From NCBI GenBank assembly GCA_014871385.1, contig CM026426.1, positions 32,199,386-32,263,385 on the forward strand: DNA of 64,000 nucleotides, in the 5' to 3' direction. Within the stretch, counting starts at the first letter, position 1, and each line of letters opens with the position of its first letter. Source of the DNA: Ceratodon purpureus. Its lineage: Eukaryota; Streptophyta; Bryopsida; Pseudoditrichales; Ditrichaceae. This document shows positions 33,025 to 45,217 of the stretch, one piece after another. Under the pieces are notes generated by a model that ran no database searches, was not told the DNA's origin, and saw nothing but the letters and a program-made list of their open reading frames with translations. The position numbers were made by a program, and so were the translations under genes.

Positions 33025-36000
33025 CTACTTTTTTCGAGACTTCTTCCTCTTCTTTACCTGTGGAATCGCCTGAAGCTTCTCTTGTGACCGTGTCATGACT
33101 CTACCTAGTCCAGCCGGAGACTTTACCAGGGCTTGAGGACAGTCACTGTCATCCTTAGAATCTTCCCCAACCTCTACAACATCCTGCTGAAAACCCTGCC
33201 TCGCTGCCAAGTTCATGAGCTCTAAGAGAGTGGTGGACTTTGCACTGTATAGATTCTCCATTGAAGTAGGAAACTCTTCTTCCTCCTTCTCTTGTTCCAT
33301 CTTCTTTTTCCTCTTCTTCGATCCACTTGTATGGCTCTTCTTCCCCATTACCCTCTGAGCATGCCCCACCTGTAAATCTTCCTCACCCTGTAGCTTGTCT
33401 TCCTCCTTCATAGGCGCTATCTCTTCTCCGACCTTGTCAACCTCCATGCCTACCTCCTTCATGTTTGGCACATCCTTGATCTTCTTCTTCTCATCCTTCA
33501 TCTTTTTCTTTGCAGGTGTCTTCTCCGGTGTTTTGAAGATCTCTTCCTCTAGTGCTTCTATTATTAGCTCTCCGGCCCCAACAGTTGTCGTCACATCAGT
33601 CTTCCTTGTATTGCGCCCGTCCAAGCACTCGGAACCAGGTTCCTCCACTGCTCTTGTCGTCTTCGACTGGTCCTCCCCTATAGCAGTCGTCTTCAAGTGC
33701 TCATGTGGAATCATCGTTGTTGGAGCTACAACCTCTTTGATCGGAGTCACAATGTGCTCATCTCCAGCAATCTTCACCCTCAGCGGCTCCTGTGGGCTTA
33801 TGAACAGTGGGTCATAAGACTTTAGAGTAGGCATCCTCGCATCATCCTCTTCTTCCTTGTCTTCCTCTTATGAATCTTCATGCTCCTTGGAATCCACACA
33901 CTTCTCACCTTCAGAGTCTTCTTCCTCCTCACCTCAGATAGTCGTTCTAGAAGAGGATGGCAACTTCAAATGCGTCTTCCGTTTGACAGCGCTGGATGAC
34001 TCATCTCCACTAAGCAGTTCAGGCTCATTACCTTTATCTCTCACCGCACCCTTCTCCAAACGTTCATAGACGACCTGATCCACCTTTTGTAGTTTTTTAT
34101 CTTAGTTTTCTTACTCTTAACCCCTCCTTTCCGAGTCACGTCCTTCACACTGCGTTGCAAAGGGTTTAGCAACGCAGCATGAGAGATTCCCGGGCCACCC
34201 ACGAGAGAGCTCGTTGCTTGGCTCGCGTCACCCTAAGTAAGATGGGCTCGTGAATACCTTGAAGTAGGTTGAGCAATTTTCTGATACGACAAATTTGAAA
34301 TCCCACGAAAAATATCATTGTTAATTTAAAATTTGAACCACATCTTAAAACAGACAGTACTCCTATGACGTGACAACGTACAACTAGGGGGTGCATACAA
34401 TAGTACTAATAATACTAACAAGTCATACTGCATGCACCCAGGAACAATACCATAAGTACATAAGCAAAAATAAGTCTTACATCATAGTATACAATGCGTA
34501 CAAAAGCAAAGTGTTTGTAACCCGAGTATAAGAAGCACGTGGAGTACATGAAGAAAAGTACCTAAGCATTAGTCAACATATATAATAAGTAATCTAATGT
34601 CCTCGTATGTACTTCCAATACAAGAACCAAATATATCAATTACTCTAAAGTCCTCTTATATACTTCCAATACATTCAGCATAGTTAATTCTAAGTACTCT
34701 TGCTATACAAAACGACTTCTAATATCACATTGTATACTACAACTTGTGATGAGGTAGGGAGTCAATGTACACTGAAATACATACCCTTTAACCTAGTCAG
34801 TATGTGGAGAACTATAAGTGTACTAGAAGTATATTGCATTGAAATTGCAATTTCCATTTAGCTCACACATTAGTACTATAGACACTGTGAATACGTAACA
34901 GTGGCAGTGGACAACACAAATCACGTTGACGGATGTGCTTCTTAGTACTCTAGAGTGGCACGTACTTTACATGTTGTGCCAAACACCGCTTACAAACTAA
35001 TCAATCTACAAAAATGTATAGTTAGCACACCCTTAAACTACAAAACGAAGACCTAACGTACTTACTGTATATTCTGATTCACTCATAAGAGGCTGAACCA
35101 TACTTCTAGGTACTAACAAATTAGCAGGAACATATAGATTCCAGACTTGAAAACTTACCCGCATTTGGACAAGTTGCTTTTGCTTCCTCCATCCTCAGTT
35201 GCAAGGTTTTCCTTTGCTCCTTGGCACATCCAAGCATCGCGGCCCTCTGAAGCATCTCAACACTAGGCTCTCCCCACCCAAAACTCTTATGCCAATCTCG
35301 ATGTGATAAAATCTGGCACCCCTTAGCAGTACAAGTACCTCCATACACAAAAAAAAAACGATGCACAATAGGGATGATACAAGTGCCTACAAGATGATAC
35401 AATAATGTCACTTTTAGGAAACGGAAATTGACACAGTGAATAAGAAGAAATCTCCACAAATCCCAATCGATTTGAACTTTGTGCACCCTTCTCCTCTGAG
35501 TAAGCCATGGGCCGTGGCCAAAATGACCCCAAAATCTTTCCCTTCTGCATCTCAAACAGCTCCGCCTTCAACGCCTTATACTGTAAACGATGCGCCTCGA
35601 TTCCATGTGCCATGTTGGCCACAGTTGACTCTGCCGATTCCAAATCTGCTATTTAAAACCAGAAGCCGAGTCTGCTCATTCAATAATTGCTCCATTATGA
35701 GCTCCATCTTGATTTTCTCCCGATCAACGTCACCTCCTTCACTCAGCATGGCATCGATCTTCAACCCCTTTTCCACCTTCTCGTGCTGGTAGCTCTTGAG
35801 GACACATACCGACTACTCCACCTTTACTTTACACCTATCCCTCCTCTGAAGTGCCTCCTCCCGCACTCTGTCCGCCTCCATTTTACAGTTAATACTGTTA
35901 CCAACTCTTGTACCTCCCTGCACCTCTCCTTCACTGATTCTGTGCATAAATTCAAGTGCATTAAATGCAACAAAACAACTTAAGTAAAAAAAATTGGTAG

Positions 36001-36960
36001 ACCAACAACAATTCAACAATGTCGACAAATCCATTTATCACACAATTATTTGAGCAGACTATTAGAAGCAAGAAAGGAAGAATCTCAACAAATGTAGAAG
36101 GGAAGGATTGAGCTTACCTTAAGTCCAACATCCTCCTCTCCGTGCTTACTCCGTACCACCTTCGACATCAACCTTTGATCCCATGCCAGATCTGTAAAGA
36201 CCTCCGCTTTCACCCAGCCTCGACTTTGTCCTCCCCTCCTCTCTAGTCCTAACCCCTGAACTCCATGGTGGACTTTCTCATGCACCCCTGGCTCCACCTT
36301 TATTTTTGCCCTCTCTCTACCACGAACCTCTAGAGGTTTATCTCCCTCAATGGTCTTCCTCAACGCCATCAACTTCTGGACAGATTGCTCGTACCGGTTC
36401 ACCTGCCTCTTGTTAGTGTCAGCCTCAAAGGCACACCAATCCACCTTTCCTTTCCCCTCATCAAACTCAATAGCAACGCCCTTAGCGAAATGGATCTTTA
36501 GGTATGGAGGGATCTCACTCGGTGGATGTTGGTAGAGAATTAGGTGAAGGTATTGAATCGTCTTCACCACCCCCGCCTCTTTGCACATTGCCCACGGGTA
36601 GCTTTGGCGTCCACCATCGCCATATGGGTCTCCAAACAACTCCTTCAGTAGAGCAGGAGACACCCTTCCTTTCCAAAAACGATGTGGATTGTCTCCATTG
36701 CTCGCAAGGGTTGGGTACTCCCTCTTGAAATCCTCTCGTGTCAATGCTCGCGGTGGTGGCCACAACCTCCCAATCTCCAAGTCCACCTGGTCGATCCGCT
36801 CTATCTTCGGCTTTATAATCTTCTTCACCGCGGAACGTCTTCGATTCAGTCCCAGGTCCTCAAAGATCTCATCCTCCTCATCAAGCTCCGCTTGTGCACT
36901 CTGTCGCGACTTCCTCCCGCTGTGGGTTCTCCCTAAACGCCGTCCAGTTGACCCCTCCAT
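33025..36960 (-). pseudogene. Element i accessory gene with coiled coil and RING-like module (decayed)
   Basis: First exon 36,960-36,119 (ATG; MEGSTGRRLGRTHSGRK) is open for about 280 codons and ends at a good donor (AAG then GTAAGCTC). It is basic, then has DLEIGRLWPPPRALTRE, YPWAMCKEAGVVKTIQYL and an acidic/Arg-rich tail. Next comes a coiled coil (KMEADRVREEALQRRDRC; KALKAELFEMQKGKI) with a TAG at about 35,816 and a frameshift near 35,640. A zinc-module relic follows: DIIVSSCRHLYHPYC, then in another frame GTCTAKGC-x6-DWHKSFGW. A 1-kb GTAC-rich intron is next. The last exon is Glu/Lys-rich and ends QVKKRKKSRKK. Zinc-module order and the W-x3-(W/F)G follow-up match copies A and B of element ii, so these accessory genes look homologous. 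Disordered nuclear-type tail; function unknown. Confidence 0.5.
34355..35115. repeat. GTAC-rich intron of the element i accessory gene
   Basis: At least fifteen GTAC tetramers in about 760 bp (about three expected), mostly AAGTACNT, TAGTACT or ATGTACTTCC. The last repeats as TATACTTCCAATACA. The signature is the same as at 11.0-13.7 kb on the other side of the 17.8-kb insertion, which supports a single split element. Confidence 0.6.
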
Positions 36961-37440
36961 TCTCTTGAATTAGTTGTCGCACTCCGCCTTCAATCTCCCC
37001 CTCTTCTGAAGCCACCAATGTATCGCACGTGGACTAATCAACCCCTCTCTCCACCAACCAGTACCAAAGAACACGCTCCTCTCTCACAATCCCTCCTCAT
37101 CCCTACAAGCCATTCGCCCCACGACTAAAACCCTAGACAAATCTCAAGAAACTCCCCAAGCATCGACACACCCCCAAGTTGAAGCTCGTGCTTGTTCCCA
37201 CGCCGACACGCGAAGACTCCTCACCCACTACACCATCATTGCAGCAACGACTCTCTCTCAATTGGGTGTAACACCCTACACTCCCGAACAATGAGGAAGA
37301 AGACGACCACCGGTGATCACCTGTTGGTAATGGTGAGGAAATGGTGATCACTGGTCATCACCAAAGAGAAACGACAAGCAACCGGTTACCACCGGTTATG
37401 GGGCCTGCCACCGGCAGTTACTAGTGGCTCACGGACGCAA
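36961..37440 (-). promoter_or_regulatory. 5' region of the element i accessory gene
   Basis: Upstream of the ATG at 36,960. The segment 37,000-37,290 is C/T-rich on the plus strand. The segment 37,310-37,400 holds interlocking palindromes: GGTGATCACC, GGTGATCACTGGTCATCACC and ACCGGTTACCACCGGT. These could be regulator-binding sites or the eroded terminus of element i. I found no convincing inverted partner near 9.3 kb. Confidence 0.35.
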
Positions 37441-37714
37441 ACATCCCACTAAATTTGATACTATATTTGATTCACTATGACCCACTTAGAACTGGTATTA
37501 AATGATTTCATTTATGTGTGATATTAAATAAAAATACAATCTATGAATACTAATACTTATGTTATAGAATAATGATAATACTAAATATATACTTGCACCA
37601 AATCTATCAAGATTTTTATTCATCATGACCCACTTAGAATATACCTCCTCATATTATTCACATATGTTTTTAAATAGAAAAAAAACAAAAGAGTATTCAA
37701 AACAATTAAAATAA

Positions 37715-38097
37715 AAGGATAGAGTGGAAGAGTAGTCAAAAATACCAAAATTCAACGTTACAATTGGAGAGTAAAAAAAAAGGAAGGGGGAGATTGAATG
37801 ATAGAATAGTGAAATAATAAAAATATAAGAAGATAGAGTGGAAGAAAAATTTTAAAAATTAAGAAATCAAGATAAGATGGGAGAATAATGGGGAAAAAAG
37901 GGGGGAAAAGGGGGGGGGGGAAACGAGGAAGATTGAATGGAAGAATAATGAAATAATAAAAACATAAGAAGATAGAGTGGAAGAGAAATAAAACAAATTT
38001 TAATAAGGAGATAGGATGGGAGAGTAATGTCGAAAAAAAAGTATGGGAAGATTGAATGGAAGAATAATGAAATAATAAAAATATATGTGGATAGATG
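37715..38097 (+). repeat. AT-rich tandem repeat, about 120-140-bp unit
   Basis: Two and a half to three units built on AGATTGAATGGAAGAATAAT, GAAATAATAAAAA and GATAGAGTGGAAGA, starting near 37,790, 37,929 and 38,049, with a partial unit before. A G-run at 37,906-37,920 separates the first two. Confidence 0.7.
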
Positions 38098-39255
38098 AAG
38101 ACAATTAACTCGATTAAATGAAATCATACTAATTTTATTAAAACTTGGAACCATTTAAAATATATCTATATTATATATACATGCGTAATTTACAAGGAAT
38201 GAAATAGAAGTGTACATGATTGGAATCAATATATATTGTGGCCCACATTATTTATAGCAAAATTTATGAATGATTTTTTTACCTTCTACAACTCTTAACG
38301 ATCCACAACACATGGTGATTTCAAATGTATCATTTTGGAAATTGTGGTAATAATATAGATACATCAATGAACTATGCCCGATATTGATTTTATTACATTT
38401 TGGAGCCAACTAGAATTTACTATTGTTTGAATTACATATGATTCATATAAAATTAAAATGAAGTGATTTTATAAATACCCTTACGTTGTAATTTTAATAT
38501 CATATTCAATGGCATTTGGGTCGAATAGAATAAACAACTATCATTTGATTTACATGCATTACAATTAAACAAATCAATTTGAATAGCATTAACACATTCA
38601 ATTTATATACAAATATTACTAAATACTTCATTGGGTTAACAAATATTCCATACATTCCAAAAAACATTTGACATGAATTCTCATCCATGCAACATCCACA
38701 TTAGTATTATGCATTTTGTCGAAACCATAGCATATTGCCTTTTAAATATTTTAGATAGACAGATTTGGATGAGACTTAAGGCATTTCAAATAAAAGTTCA
38801 GTGGATTACATTTGGGCTTTGGATGCCTACTAGGAAAATAAATCGCATAAGATTCGATGCTTCCATTTTTTGCCCTGTTCGAATACGTGTCAAGGCGTCA
38901 ATGGCTGCCACGATCGCGAAGTTAGGTGGCGTGACCAAACAAGTGTGATACCATGTTTGTCCACCCTGATGACCAAGTACCTTGTCAAACCATGGGATTC
39001 TCCAAAAGTCCCATGTACTACTCCGAATATAGTTACATTCTTTTGATGCCACCTTTTGTAACGTACCCCCTTCCCGATTAGAGGATTCAAATCCACCAAT
39101 TTCCACTGTCGATCTCAAATGCGTGGCCAAATTTGAAACCCTGCGCCAATAGTGAGTACATGTGAGTACTTCTCTCTAGTTTTAGTATTCCGCTATTTTG
39201 CCACAAGTATATAGGGTCTAGCATACTTACACCCCGTTCTACTTTTTCACCTTAG
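38098..39255. other. AT-rich spacer, no firm gene
   Basis: Low-complexity AT DNA to about 38,800. From 38,800 to 39,130 the base composition rises and minus-strand frames stay open for 110 codons, but I see no domain. Plus-strand frames there are full of stops and could be the decayed N-terminal part of the B3 domain that follows. Confidence 0.4.
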
Positions 39256-39452
39256 GCTGGTATGACTTCTGCACGAGGAACGAGCTGAAGCTGGGAGACA
39301 CATTGCTCTTTGCAAAAACCGGCCCGGCCTCCTTTGAAGTCTCCAAGAAGATTCCAGGCAAATTTCTCTATCTGTGCCTCTGTAGTTGCTCCGAGTTGGA
39401 GTCCACAATTCCGCCTTTATTGTCCATATTTCGTTTACATCCCCTACCCTGA
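39256..39452 (+). pseudogene. B3 DNA-binding domain relic
   Basis: After the acceptor CACCTTAG the frame reads GWYDFCTRNELKLGDTLLF and then FEVSKKIPGK. GW-x2-F-x3-N-x-L-K-x-GD-x3-F is the C-terminal half of the plant B3 domain used by ARF, RAV, LAV and REM transcription factors. The preceding exon is not recognisable without several stops, and no further domain follows, so this is a fragment. The subfamily cannot be assigned. Confidence 0.5.
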
Positions 39453-40493
39453 ACCACACCTTCTACTGATTCAGTGACGTTACACCAGTCTTTGATCAGA
39501 TTTTGCTCTCATGCTGTGACACTGACCTGGGAGGTTCAACACTTCATCCTCGTTTTTTCTTCTTGGACATGGACATGAGTGAAGGCACTGTTACCGTTGA
39601 GGCTCTCTTGCAATATTCAGTTTTTTGTGAGCGGCTTGATGAATTTGTCGACTTGTAATCTTGGTTGGCTGTGTGCTTGCTTTAGTTGACCATGTTGGTT
39701 TTGATCCAGATAGATTTCTCGATGGATTTTGGAGTCTGTTGTAGGTCTTCTCCTTGTTGCAGATTGGTCGTTTGTTGCTGCTCCCTCATCTCAGACTAAT
39801 CTTGGTCTAGGTCGTTGTAGGTTCGCTTTGGTGCACATTGGTGGTCGATTCTCACGGTGTTTTGATTCGCACTAGTCAATGTTGTTTTCGGAGAGTATTG
39901 CGATAGTTTGCATTTCTCACCCTACCTGTTTGTCTACATGTAACCTTTTTGTGTCCCTGCGCTCCATGCCGCAGTCACAAACTCCAGGCAGTTGTTTGCC
40001 ACTGTCTTGTGACATTCCACACCTTACACCCCCCCTACAGCGTGGCACGCAGACATTGGGTCTGTGTTTTTCCAGTCATCCACCACATTGGCAGTGACCG
40101 GACCTACGGGTCACCATCTGCCCCCCAAAACTGGCGATATAAAGTAACCCTGACGCTCAATCTTTGGGTCAGACCTAGGACTGTACTCTGACCCATCCGT
40201 CTAATACTTCTCTTCCTCTACATATACTAGTTTCAGAGCACATGACACCCCCTCTTACTTGGAAATTCTCTAAAATTATCAACATATTGGATTCACAATT
40301 AAATTTGATATTTCTCTTCCATACTCACTTCATTGGCCTAAAAAAAAATTCACTTCAAAATTTCAGATACCCAACTATTGAAAGTCACTGTTGTATGCAA
40401 ACTGTGTCACAAAATACCCCACGTACTCATCCACACCTTTGGTATACTACATCCTAAAGGGGTTAAGAGTGTTGTAATGAATGCTGACTCGGG
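39453..40493. other. Noncoding spacer
   Basis: No coding support. CCTAAAGGGGTTAAG at 40,453-40,467 looks like the right terminus of another piggyBac-type element whose left end I did not find. Confidence 0.4.
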
Positions 40494-41289
40494 TTAACCC
40501 TTTAGCGCTCAGGGTGGTTCTGGAGGAACCACAGTTTTCTGGTGCTTTTTTTTAAACTCTCTCTGTTGAAATTAGAGACACCATTAATAATATCCAACCG
40601 TATAATTGTAAGCATTGCTTAATTTTACAAGTGTCCGTTGAACCTTGGTAAGATCCGACCGTTGGATTGGAAGATCATAGTGTATCTCTGAACAACATAA
40701 TGCACACTTGAAACCGAGATTTTGGAGGGTGTGTGACTTCAAAGTTGAATAGAATTTTGGTTAAACTTTCAAAAATGAAAATCAAGTTGTTCCGTAGTGA
40801 CCTATGCCAATACCTCTCCATTGCAATTTGTTATGTCAAGAACGGACTCGCACATAATTATTGTGAATTTTATAAGTGAGAGTGACTTATCTATGTATGG
40901 TTAGGACAAAAGTTTATTCGTAAAAATAAGAAAGGAGTTTGTACATTGATCAAGATTGGAATACATGGACTAATGGAACATGAACGTGAGAACACAAAGC
41001 CCCCCAAAAAACAAGTTAACAAACTTCCAAATACAAAAATACCACATAGTACATGTATTGTATTTGTAAATATTTATTGTATTTTAATGTATTTACAGTA
41101 TTTTTGCGTTTTGTCCATGGATGTTATGATAGTTGCATAACTCCAAATTAAAAAAATCTTTTTCTAATAGATGTGTATTATAAATCTCTAAATGTAAACC
41201 TCGCATCTCAGAATCCAATTCTTCACGGATTTTTGGTTATTAAACACATCAGAGAGCATAAAGTGGTCTCTTGAGCACTAAAGGATTAA
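40494..41289. mobile_element. piggyBac-type MITE (796 bp)
   Basis: Bounded by TTAA on both sides (40,494-40,497 and 41,286-41,289), the duplication typical of piggyBac transposition. The left end CCCTTTAGCGCTCA is matched by the inverted right end TCCTTTAGTGCTCA. No transposase inside; the interior is AT-rich. Confidence 0.65.
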
Positions 41290-41805
41290 GATAGTCAATC
41301 ATCTAGGCAAAAGGCTTACTTTGTGATACTACATTGTAGCAATCAAGTTTGGTGTAGCAGACACAGAAGAAATCAAAATATTGTTTCACCATTTTTACAG
41401 CCAACCTAAATTGAAACGATGTGTACTGCTCCCTTGAAGATAGGGGGAGGCCCGGTAGTGATAATTTATCACCACCATGTCTTTGTGTGGTGGAATTCAT
41501 ACATATGTTTCCACTATTGTAGCTATTAGTTGCATGTTCTACGGTTGAAAATTGAGAGTTTTCACCGTAAAGGGATAGTTCAGACTCACTGTAGCTTTTC
41601 TAACATTATGAACTTCCTTCATAAATTCCATTGATAAACGTGAAAAGATATACTCTTATTTAAAAAATAAAATCATTTACTAGCCTTAGCCCCTTAAGGC
41701 TGTTGGTGTTGCTTATAGCTTAGAATCACTTAGAATGAGAAACTTAGAAATAGGTGAAACAAAATAAAAATTAAAGAATTATTTTGATGAACCAACCAAT
41801 GGATC

Positions 41806-42350
41806 TTAACCCTTTGACGCGCCTGCATCCATATATTGGACGACGAATAGATTCAGATTGTTCAAATTTCATCCAAATTGGACATTTTTCATCCACCAAA
41901 TTTTTTCTTGGTTCTTGTGCAAGTTTAATATCCTTTGTACGGTTTGGATTTTCAAAATAAATTATTATGATTTTTGGAAAAACCACAGAATTGGTTCATG
42001 TCAAGTTTCATTCTCAGTTCAAAAAGTAAAACCTTCAACATGATTTTTCAAAATAAATAGAATCAAACAATGGAAAGCATACCATCTCGTAATACATGTT
42101 ATTCCAATTTTATTACAATATTATTCAATTATTTTGTGTTAATTCCGGATTTTAATTGAATTTCAAGAAGACACCTTGAAAAATTAATTAAAAATATTAA
42201 TAAAAATATGATAAATCCAACCGTACAGATGTGATCTTCACATTGATATTAACAACTTTGCTTTTTACATCAACTCCATTTTTGGTTTTCATCAAACATT
42301 TTATGACGCTTCTTTGAAAACTGTGTTGAGTCGGGATGTTAAAGGATTAA
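41806..42350. mobile_element. piggyBac-type MITE (545 bp)
   Basis: TTAA at 41,806-41,809 and 42,347-42,350. The left end CCCTTTGAC is matched by the inverted right end TCCTTTAAC. It has the same general terminus as the neighbouring 796-bp MITE but only limited internal similarity. Confidence 0.6.
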
Positions 42351-44871
42351 AGAGGCCCATGATGACATACGCCTATGCAGTATTGAGAATCATGTTAAGA
42401 GTAGATTGCAAGATTACAAGGTTTTAATTTTTCTTTTTTCCCTATTTTTTCCCCTGCCTGTAATTGAATGCTAATATCTTTAATTTTTCTCAAAGAAGTT
42501 GTTTACCTTTTATTTAAAATATAGTTACAAATGTTGTTAACTATCATAGCATAATAGAGCAATGCAAAAGAGCACCCTTTTGAAAACTGGATTGAAAGGG
42601 AATCTTCACTTAGATCCACTTTTCCAAGTAATGAAAGTATGCCATTTGTATTTCATGAATTTTGGGACTACTGTGTCATTGCCACATAAACTTAGTTTCT
42701 AATTTTAGCTAGACTGTGGACCCATTGCAAAAGGGTGTTGGCTCCCATTGCTCTACTATGCTATGATTACTATCCAAAGCAACATAAATTTTGAAATTAA
42801 TTTCATTGATAAATTGGCCCTTGTATGAGATTGAGGTGTGAAAAAATGACAAATACACTAAGAGATTTGATTTTGGTTCATTTGTACATAAAATAAAATT
42901 TTCTTTTTAAATTGGAGCTGTGGATGTCCGTAACTTAACACAATGAACGTCACGGGATTTAAAAAGAAAGGGTTATATGGATATTCCCAAAGATTGCAAA
43001 ATAATATATAATATGATGAAAAGATTCCAAAGATTTTGATAAGATTCTATTTAAATATATTTCAACATTTTCCACTATTATTAGATGGTGTTAATGGCCC
43101 AACAATGGCAAATGTTTACGTACTATACACTTTCTTTTTTGACAAATCTAATGCCTTAGCGTGAAAATGCCTCTATCATTGGTTGAGAAGTTTGCATGTG
43201 CACTGGAAACAATTGAAAAAGAATGCAATGCCTCTTGAATTTTATAACTAGTTCATGGATGATCATTTGGAAGTATGAATTACACCATTGGAAACATTAG
43301 ACAAACAACTATCCAAAAAAGAAGTTAAACGTTAAAAAATGTTGAAATTGGACAAAGTGGCGGCTTGCCTGAATACATGAGCAACCACATTAGGGCTTCT
43401 TGGCACATTAGGGGTTAACCTTTGTCGCCAACAAAGCCGCTTTCCGGTCGCTGAGGATGGTTTAGCTCGATTATTGAAAGATATACTCCAAATTTGCTGT
43501 CAATTCCTGAGGTTAAGATTTTGAGCTCCGTTCCCCTGATGGAGTGTGACAAAAATTGATGGATTTGATTAGTGGACCCTCCTTGCTGGGTGGAATTTAA
43601 CGATTTGTACATGGCCCAACATCAAATATAGCAAAAACAATACGCCAATTGCATGAAAGAGAGTATGTCAGTTGTATAAAAGAGAGTATGTGAGTTGCAC
43701 AAATGAAGTGGATCGGTTGAATGAATTCTTGCTTGTTGTGGAAGTTTGTTTGCACTGTTTGCTTGTTGGGGGAACTTCGTAACAATCTATCCGAAAAATT
43801 GTTACTCAAATCCATGTTTTGTCTTGTATTCCTTACTCTTGTTCGTGTAGAGGTTTGCATGGCAACTAGTCTATGGAATACTATTGTAGCTTGCCTACTT
43901 CATATCAATACTTCGAGAAGAAAGCATCTCGATCAATCATACAAACTTTTTACTTTCTATGAATAGAATGTTGTTTTCTGGTGGACTTTTAAAGAGTTTT
44001 TAGATGTTGAATCACAGAAAATCATTTTAAAATCATCATCGATAGATTTTGAACATCTAATTGGACACATGCATAAATAACTTAGAAATAAACATGTCTT
44101 TGATAAAAACGGTTTGAAAATAGTTGTAGATTTACATATAATTCTAGTAAACTAAGGAATGTTTTCTACTACATATGACTACTCAAAATCCTATAACTAT
44201 TTGATTGTTAAGGCTTCTCACTTACATTGAAATGATCTAACGACTTCAAAATTCTATCAATCTACCGGCGCGTATGTCTACTCTTTGCCTCCATCAATGC
44301 TTCCAATCTAGAATACATAGATTGGCACAACTTCAGACGTTTTCCATTGCAAATTGAGTTCCATTGATTAGGAAGAATTAACAAGTCGCCACGTTGAATT
44401 GACAATACCAACTTATAGGATAATGCTATATGTTGTAAAATCAATTCTTTAAATTATTTGAGTGACCAACACACTAAGTTGAATCACAATAATTGTAGGT
44501 GATAATGTTTGGTTCAATGTGTTGATCTTTGAGCTATGTTTGTGAACATAGCTACATATTGCAACATTCATCCACATATTGGATAGAAAATATCATATTA
44601 GAAGATATTACATATTGATAATTTTATATTCATTCATAATCTAGCGATTTCATCCAAGATATTAATTTTGTTTGAAGCTTTCTGGCAAAAACTTCATGAT
44701 TTTTGGCCATTTTTTATCCGAACTATTTTTTTCTGGTGCAACCTGGTACTATAAAGCCAAAATAAAAGGGCTGGCGTATACTGTACGTACAAGTAAGGCA
44801 TTGCATTTTGTCTCGTCGTTCGCACAGCCATCACCGGCCAGGAACCAGCCGTCAATAGTCAGGGACCAGTC
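42351..44871. other. AT-rich intergenic DNA
   Basis: No gene recognised. A lone GGGGTTAACCTTTGTCGCC at 43,409-43,427 resembles a piggyBac-type terminus without a visible partner. Confidence 0.55.
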
Positions 44872-45217
44872 ATCGCCGATCCTCGTCACTAAGGGTGGGA
44901 CTGTGGAAGGGGGACCGCCTCCGCAGCGGGCAGCCCTGCCTGCAGGAGCGTTTTTAGGAGCCACTCCCATTGGTTGGTTTTTTTCTTCCAAAACCTTGAA
45001 ATTTTCAATTTGGCCCTCCCAAGGCCATTTTTGGTAATTTTGAATTCAAAAATGGGGCCTCCGGCCTCAAATTACTCTAGGAGGACACCCTTCGGAATTT
45101 TTAAATAAAAAACCAAAAAGTAAGGGCTCATGAACCCTGCCCCTCCGAAAAACGCAGGGCTGCCCGCTACGGAGGCGGTCCCCCTCCAGTCCCGCCTTAG
45201 TGACGAGGATCGCCGAT
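44872..45217. mobile_element. Foldback/MITE-like inverted repeat upstream of the desaturase
   Basis: Arms 44,872-44,939 and 45,153-45,217. ATCGCCGATCCTCGTCACTA, GGGGGACCGCCTCCG and GCGGGCAGCCCTGC appear in both, in opposite orientation, at roughly 85-90 percent identity. The loop of about 210 bp holds CCAAAACCTTGAAATTTT-type sequence. The terminus is GC-rich, and I see no clear target duplication. Confidence 0.65.

Noticed and set aside
33395..33817. 140-codon plus-strand Ser-rich frame
   Set aside because: Mirror of the Glu/Lys-rich last exon of the minus-strand accessory gene.
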